A DNA stretch of 8,375 nt, taken from Hydrogenimonas sp. Its GTDB lineage: Bacteria; Campylobacterota; Campylobacteria; Campylobacterales; Hydrogenimonadaceae. The translations under genes were made by a program, and so were the position numbers. This document shows positions 6,839 through 8,375 of the stretch, in pieces. Where the stretch lies: the NCBI GenBank assembly GCA_015494675.1, contig WGAW01000113.1, forward strand, positions 1 to 8,375. Reading direction: 5' to 3'. Each line of letters opens with the position of its first letter. The first letter of the stretch is position 1. The notes below the pieces were generated by a model. The model was not told the origin of the DNA and did no database searches. It saw only the letters and a list, made by a program, of their open reading frames with translations.

Positions 6839-8375
6839 ATGGCTCAGATAGTAGGTTATGTAAAGAGTGTTTCGGGAAAGTTCGTCGCCAAATCGACAAA
6901 CGGAGAAGAGCGTATACTGAAAGTGGGAGACCCCATCTACGCATACGACTATGTGTATGACCCGTCAGGCTCGATGAGTGACAAGATCGTCATAGATCTC
7001 GTCTCCGCGGATGAAGATCTCTCTTTCAGCGGAACGACGGAGATCGTGTTTGATGAGTCGGTTGTCTCCTCTGATACACTTGTAGCCGAATCGGTTCTCA
7101 GGGAGGCCGACGTGAAATCGGCCCTGGCGAAAGTAGATAACTCCGATCAGGACTATATGGACGAGATTTTAAAAGAGTTCGGTGATATCGATGTAGAGGA
7201 GACGGCTGCGGGAGAAGAGAAAGAGGAGGGGGGCGTAGTATCGTCGGCCTATACGGACAAATTTGCGGCATCGGAAAACGCGGCAGCCGACGTGAAGTCA
7301 TCTCTTCGAAATGTCGAGTCTCACAGCTATACCCTAGAAGATGGCTATAAGCAGGGGGTCGGCGACAACCTCTTCGCCGCTTCGCTCTTTTCCGCTTCTA
7401 CCGCCTCGGCAGCGGCGAATGCAGCCGAGCCTGCGACACCGGTGAGCCCTGTGGCTCCAACAAACGACAATACCGCGCAGACCCCGGTTCAGCCTGTTCA
7501 GCCCATTATAGATGCTGTCACATACAACTTCATCGATATTCACGACCCGAACGGTGACGGCGTTTTGAACGCGCAAGAGGCTTCCAACCTCTCTCTATCT
7601 GGAAGTGTAGAGCCGGGAAGTACGATAGATTCGGTGAGGATCAGCGACGGAGTCCATACATATATAGTTCCCGAGTCTAAAATAGTCTACGACCCCCAAA
7701 CCGGAAACTTCAAAATCGATGGTGTAGATATAAGCGATCTTTCCGACGGCCGGCTCACCATCAGTGTGACCAGTTCGGACAGATTCGGAAACAGTGCGAC
7801 ATCGACCGATACCGTAGAGAAAGATACCACTCCTCCGAAAATAAGTGTGGACGCACCCGACAATACCGACGATATAACACCGCTCATAACCGGCCGGACC
7901 GATGCCCCTGACGGCACCAAGGTGACAATCGAGGTAACCGATGCCGATGGAAATGTACAGACCGTCGAAGCTGTAGTTCAGGATGGAGAGTTTTCCGCAG
8001 AGGTGCCGGAGCCGCTTCCGAACGGAACATACAGTGTGAGCGCCACGGTCTCCGACAGCGCAGGAAACAGTGCTACCGCAGAGGATACAAACAATATCGT
8101 CTATCTCGTAAGGGCTCCTGTGGTTACGATAACCGAGGATGCAAATAACGACGGCTACATAAACTCTTCGGAGCTTAACGGAGATCTGGATGTCAGAATA
8201 GATGTGAGCGGCTCTTCGGTAGGTGATCGTCTTGTCATCACCAACCCCGACGGCACGACAACCGACGTGACGATAACCCAGAGTATGATCGACAGCGGCT
8301 ACACACTCTCATATCCGGCCCCCTCAAACGGCTCTTCGATAGAGGTTTCGGCCAAGATCGTAGACTCAGCGGGCA
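6839..8375 (+). CDS. LapA-type large adhesin with N-terminal retention module (3' end beyond window)
   Basis: Open from the ATG to the right edge, 512 codons with no stop. It has no signal peptide, as expected for type I secretion cargo. Residues 1 to about 85 match the retention module of LapA-type adhesins (IVGYVKSVSGKFVAK, then RILKVGDPIY and a strand ending EIVFDES). This module lodges in the TolC channel and keeps the protein at the cell surface. An acidic stretch holds TAAG at 122-125, the cut motif for LapG-type proteases. Residues about 180-230 are an Ala/Pro/Thr-rich linker. Then come Ig-like beta-sandwich domains: about 230-320 with EF-loop 236-247, about 325-425, and about 427 to the edge with EF-loop 434-445. 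Calcium loops at domain starts fit a rigid, calcium-stiffened stalk. The full protein is probably very large, with more repeats and a C-terminal RTX-type secretion signal, none of which is visible here. Cargo of the adjacent exporter is inferred from context. Confidence 0.93.
   Translation, partial: MAQIVGYVKSVSGKFVAKSTNGEERILKVGDPIYAYDYVYDPSGSMSDKIVIDLVSADEDLSFSGTTEIVFDESVVSSDTLVAESVLREADVKSALAKVDNSDQDYMDEILKEFGDIDVEETAAGEEKEEGGVVSSAYTDKFAASENAAADVKSSLRNVESHSYTLEDGYKQGVGDNLFAASLFSASTASAAANAAEPATPVSPVAPTNDNTAQTPVQPVQPIIDAVTYNFIDIHDPNGDGVLNAQEASNLSLSGSVEPGSTIDSVRISDGVHTYIVPESKIVYDPQTGNFKIDGVDISDLSDGRLTISVTSSDRFGNSATSTDTVEKDTTPPKISVDAPDNTDDITPLITGRTDAPDGTKVTIEVTDADGNVQTVEAVVQDGEFSAEVPEPLPNGTYSVSATVSDSAGNSATAEDTNNIVYLVRAPVVTITEDANNDGYINSSELNGDLDVRIDVSGSSVGDRLVITNPDGTTTDVTITQSMIDSGYTLSYPAPSNGSSIEVSAKIVDSAG
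7106..7138 (+). repeat. Short duplicated motif in the adhesin N-terminus, copy 1
   Basis: Encodes ADVKSALAKVD (residues 90-100). A near copy, ADVKSSLRNVE, sits exactly 60 residues later (150-160). The first 11 bases of both copies (GCCGACGTGAA) are identical. The TAAG motif lies between the two copies. Confidence 0.5.
7202..7213 (+). other. Predicted LapG-type protease cut motif TAAG in the adhesin
   Basis: Encodes T122-A123-A124-G125, identical to the TAAG motif of Pseudomonas LapA, which LapG cuts between the two alanines. It sits at a comparable distance from the N-terminus (near residue 108 in LapA). It is flanked here by strongly acidic sequence (VEE before, EEKEE after). Cleavage would free the adhesin from its retention module. 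No LapG gene is visible in the window. Confidence 0.6.
7286..7318 (+). repeat. Short duplicated motif in the adhesin N-terminus, copy 2
   Basis: Encodes ADVKSSLRNVE (residues 150-160), the second copy of the motif at residues 90-100. Each copy is followed some 20 residues later by a di-alanine (TAAG at 122-125; FAAS at 179-182). Confidence 0.5.
7544..7579 (+). other. EF-hand-type calcium loop in first Ig-like adhesin domain
   Basis: Encodes DPNGDGVLNAQE (residues 236-247), an exact 12-residue EF-loop pattern: acidic or Asn ligands at positions 1, 3 and 5, glycine at 6, a hydrophobic residue at 8 and Glu at 12. It probably binds calcium at the entry of the domain. Confidence 0.65.
8138..8173 (+). 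other. EF-hand-type calcium loop in third Ig-like adhesin domain
   Basis: Encodes DANNDGYINSSE (residues 434-445), again an exact EF-loop pattern preceded by VTITE. Such loops at the start of Ig-like repeats recur in many LapA-type adhesins, so more copies are likely beyond the window edge. Confidence 0.65.

Overview
The window reads as part of a bacterial chromosome of moderate GC. It carries a complete type I secretion operon followed by the beginning of a very large secreted adhesin. Frequent ATA isoleucine and AGA/AGG arginine codons, promoters that look like an extended -10 with no -35, and the style of the proteins suggest a Campylobacterota-like Gram-negative (a Hydrogenimonas/Sulfurovum/Sulfurimonas sort of organism). 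This assignment is an inference from style, not a proven one.

Layout. (1) Positions 1-892, minus strand: the N-terminal 297 codons of an AAA+ family protein, with a winged-helix-type N-terminal region and a degenerate first ATPase-like domain. The gene runs off the left edge. (2) 893-1126: a divergent intergenic region with candidate promoters in both directions. (3) 1127-6661, plus strand: four tightly packed genes. They encode a TolC-family outer-membrane channel, a LapB/LssB-type ABC transporter with a C39-like domain lacking cysteine, an HlyD/LapC-type membrane fusion protein, and a small NarL/LuxR-type regulator with an atypical receiver domain. The junctions are a 33-nt gap, a 20-nt overlap and a 1-nt TGATG overlap, so these genes are almost certainly one transcript. 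(4) 6662-6838: an intergenic leader with a UUCG-capped hairpin just after the regulator's stop codon and a terminator-like stem with a T-run further down. (5) 6839-8375, plus strand: the first 512 codons of a LapA-type adhesin. It has an N-terminal retention module, a TAAG motif that matches the LapG protease site of LapA, an Ala/Pro-rich linker and then Ig-like domains, two of which contain exact EF-hand-type calcium loops. The gene runs off the right edge.

How it works together (family knowledge plus inference). The ABC protein, the fusion protein and the TolC channel form the trans-envelope exporter for the adhesin, whose secretion signal should lie at its unseen C-terminus. The retention module is expected to hold the adhesin in the TolC pore until a LapG-like protease cuts near TAAG. 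No LapG or LapD gene is in the window. The regulator between exporter and cargo is a good candidate for controlling adhesin expression.

Most notable second-look points: glutamine in place of the H-loop histidine of the exporter ATPase, a receiver domain missing most of its phosphorylation residues, the TAAG site flanked by a duplicated short helix-like motif, and possible transcription attenuation in the adhesin leader. I did not find a convincing wholly new system. The closest to unexplained is the divergent AAA+ gene.
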